Shown here piece after piece: positions 62,183 through 64,000 of a stretch of DNA of 64,000 nt. The stretch is from Serinus canaria. Its lineage: Eukaryota; Chordata; Aves; Passeriformes; Fringillidae. Below the pieces are notes generated by a model, which was given only the letters and a program-made list of their open reading frames with translations, was not told the origin of the DNA and did not search any database. Location of the stretch: NCBI RefSeq assembly GCF_022539315.1, contig NC_066313.1, positions 28,371,059-28,435,058 of the forward strand, given 5' to 3'. Position numbers and translations under genes: made by a program. Position 1 is the stretch's first letter, and every line of letters begins with the position of its first letter.

Positions 62183-63666
62183 TCACACAATTACTGCTGC
62201 AGCTTCACAAATTCGATGATAATTCAAACATCTGACGTTATACCAGTTGTTGGGTAGTTCAGTATCCCTGTAGATTATAACACACTTCTCCTCATGTCCT
62301 TCAGTTGGATCTCCTTTTCGCCAGAATCTGGGACAGAGACAGTCTTGTTATAACCCACTGCCCACTGTAAAGCACTGTAGGAAAAGGCATAGAGGGATGC
62401 AAGACTTGAAGGGAAGAGACAGAAATTCCCAATGCTGATTCATGGACTGAAGCAGTGCCCTTCCTCCCACTCCATATCCCACTGGCACCAGTGACACATG
62501 GAAACCTGCCTCCTTCCCACAGCCTTCCAGCACAACAGGGCCCTGCTCCATCCTGCTGGGGGCAATTGATCACCGTCACTCGCCCCATGCACCTCACTTC
62601 CAGGAGAGGCCCATGTTGGCCTCCTGGGCAAGTTTGAGACATGTCGCTCTGTTTCACCAACAGACACCTTCACATCTGCTATACTTCCTTTCCCTACCAG
62701 GAGTCACACCAAACACCCTTCATCCAGAGATACTCACGCTGCTGTCACATTGTATGGAGTCTTGTCCACCCACTGCCACTGGCCCACCTTCTCTGCAAAC
62801 AGTCCGATGTATAAATTGTCTGGTTTAGGTTCTTTAGAATGTTGTATCTGCTCAGAGAGGAAATCCTGCAGAGAGAGAGAGAGGAATATTTGTGAAGGGC
62901 AGGACTGAGCACAGAGAATCATCAGAAATCCCCTGGGGTAAGGCTGGTGGCAGAGGTGGGCTGGTGCTGGAGAGGTACAGACAGGACCTTCCCCCTCCCC
63001 TGCAGGACACGAAGGGGCTCTGAGTCCCCTCCAGGGCCCAGCACTGTGGCTCTGCCTGCTGGGTCCCTCTCTCTGGGTCCCTGTGCACTTACCTGCTCTG
63101 CCTTGCTGGTGATCACCACCAGCTGGGAGCCCATCCCAGTGCAGTTCTGTGCACTCTCATCCCATGACATTGTGTCAGGGGACAGGAAATAGCAGCTTCC
63201 TTGAAACCTTCTCCAGCCCTTTGGGCAGCACGTCCAGCCTTGGTCTGTGCAGGGAGAGGACAGAGAGATGAAGGCTACTGACAAGAGATGGTGATTGCAG
63301 AGATCCAGGCTTTCCAGGGACAGTGCTCATGTCCTCCTCAGTGAATTTTCCTGACAGAAACTGCGTGAAAAAACAGGGATAGTGCAGACATTTCTTCCCA
63401 CTGCTCAGGGGCAGGACCAGTGAGCTTTGTGTACCCAAAGCCGTGGCAATCCTTGTCAGGGGATCTCAGATCTCTCCAAAGTTCTCTTGGGGATGTGGTT
63501 TGACCTGCCCTGGCACAGCCTCCTTGAGGGGTTCCCTTAGCCCCAGGGAAGAGGGGACATGGGGAGTACTGACCTGTGCCTTGTGGCACTGCTGACTTGC
63601 ACTCCCACTGCGAGAAGTGCTGCTGCAGGGCTGAGGGCTGCTCACTGCTGTGGCAGAAGGGAAGCA
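62183..63666 (-). CDS. C-type lectin-like type II receptor, copy C, 5' part beyond window
   Basis: Exons in view (minus): 63574-63666 stalk, 63093-63244, 62738-62865 and 62183-62327 CRD, stop at 62183-62185. The tail and membrane exons would lie past 64000. The stalk exon is identical to copy B's. The CRD shows WTCCPKGWRRFQGSCYF, SWDESAQNC, LYIGLF, WQWVD and RICE, with all core cysteines present (KCVII, VRCLN). The sugar/Ca2+ site is altered: DPT stands where EPN is expected and WYN where WND is expected, so classical Ca2+-dependent carbohydrate binding is unlikely. The frame is open with intact splice sites, so it looks like a functional gene with changed ligand specificity. Confidence 0.82.
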
Positions 63667-64000
63667 CTGCAAATGGAGAGGAAAGGCAGCAGGATTAGCC
63701 CTTGCTCCCAGCTCCTCACACAGCACCTCTGGCCCCTTGACTCTCCTGACACCATTTCCCCAGCCAGCATGGTCCCAGCTGTCACCTCTCCTGGCCCACA
63801 CCAGTGGCACAGCTGCCTTCCCAGCCAGAAAGAGCCCCTCTTCCAAGCCAGACAGCAGAGGGACCCCTGGGAGCACATGCCACTGGGGACATGCCACACC
63901 CACGGCAGGAGTGAGCCCTCCCAAGCACAGCCACTCTGCCATGCACAGACCCACAGCCCAGCTGCCAGTCTACAGAGCTGCAGCCTCTGCTTGTCACCCT
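62683..64000. repeat. segmental duplication, partner of about 56341-57660
   Basis: CRD exon 2, CRD exon 1, stalk exon and introns match copy B. Over 63281-64000 versus 56941-57660 (offset 6340) I see a single difference by eye (57635 A, 63975 G). Continues past the window edge. Confidence 0.9.

Overview
This is vertebrate nuclear DNA, almost certainly from a bird and probably a songbird. Genes are split by GT-AG introns. CR1 LINE 3' ends are the common dispersed repeat. One intron carries a tRNA-Ile-headed SINE with a CR1-like tail, the architecture of the passerine element TguSINE1. Most short open frames in the window are intronic, CpG-island or repeat noise; the exon models below were built by joining conserved blocks at phase-compatible splice sites.

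Layout. (1) 2061-14869, minus strand: FKBP4 (FKBP52, an HSP90 co-chaperone), nine coding exons, with a CpG-island promoter at about 14.0-15.4 kb containing a good heat-shock element and a matching element in intron 1. The short C-terminal exon was not found. (2) 15.4-24.4 kb: no protein gene seen; a second GC-rich block, a CR1 and a pair of long hairpins. (3) 24405-36637, plus strand: a complete TCAF gene (TRPM8 channel-associated factor, formerly FAM115), seven coding exons, 906 codons, keeping an intact HEXXH zinc-peptidase signature. Its introns hold the SINE, a CR1 and about 330 bp of TCCTC repeat. (4) 37.75-42.09 kb: a decayed duplicate of the 3' half of TCAF. (5) 46.3-64.0 kb, minus strand: a tandem array of group II C-type lectin-like receptors of the CLEC4 (Dectin-2/DCIR/Mincle) type. 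Copies A and B are complete six-exon models (223 and 218 aa); copy C runs off the right edge. Degenerate lectin exons lie in the spacer between A and B.

The most interesting part is the lectin array. The first CRD exon and adjacent intron are nearly identical in all three copies, while the exon carrying the sugar/Ca2+ motifs has diverged (EPN/WNN, EPN/WND, DPT/WYN). This looks like a birth-and-death immune receptor family with segmental homogenisation. Copies A and B have short tyrosine-free tails and a lysine inside the membrane segment, which suggests pairing with an ITAM adaptor.

The three loci have no obvious shared pathway; neighbourhood here probably reflects chromosomal history (FKBP4 and the CLEC4 cluster are both on human 12p13, TCAF genes on 7q35). 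No bacterial, CRISPR or viral gene was recognised.
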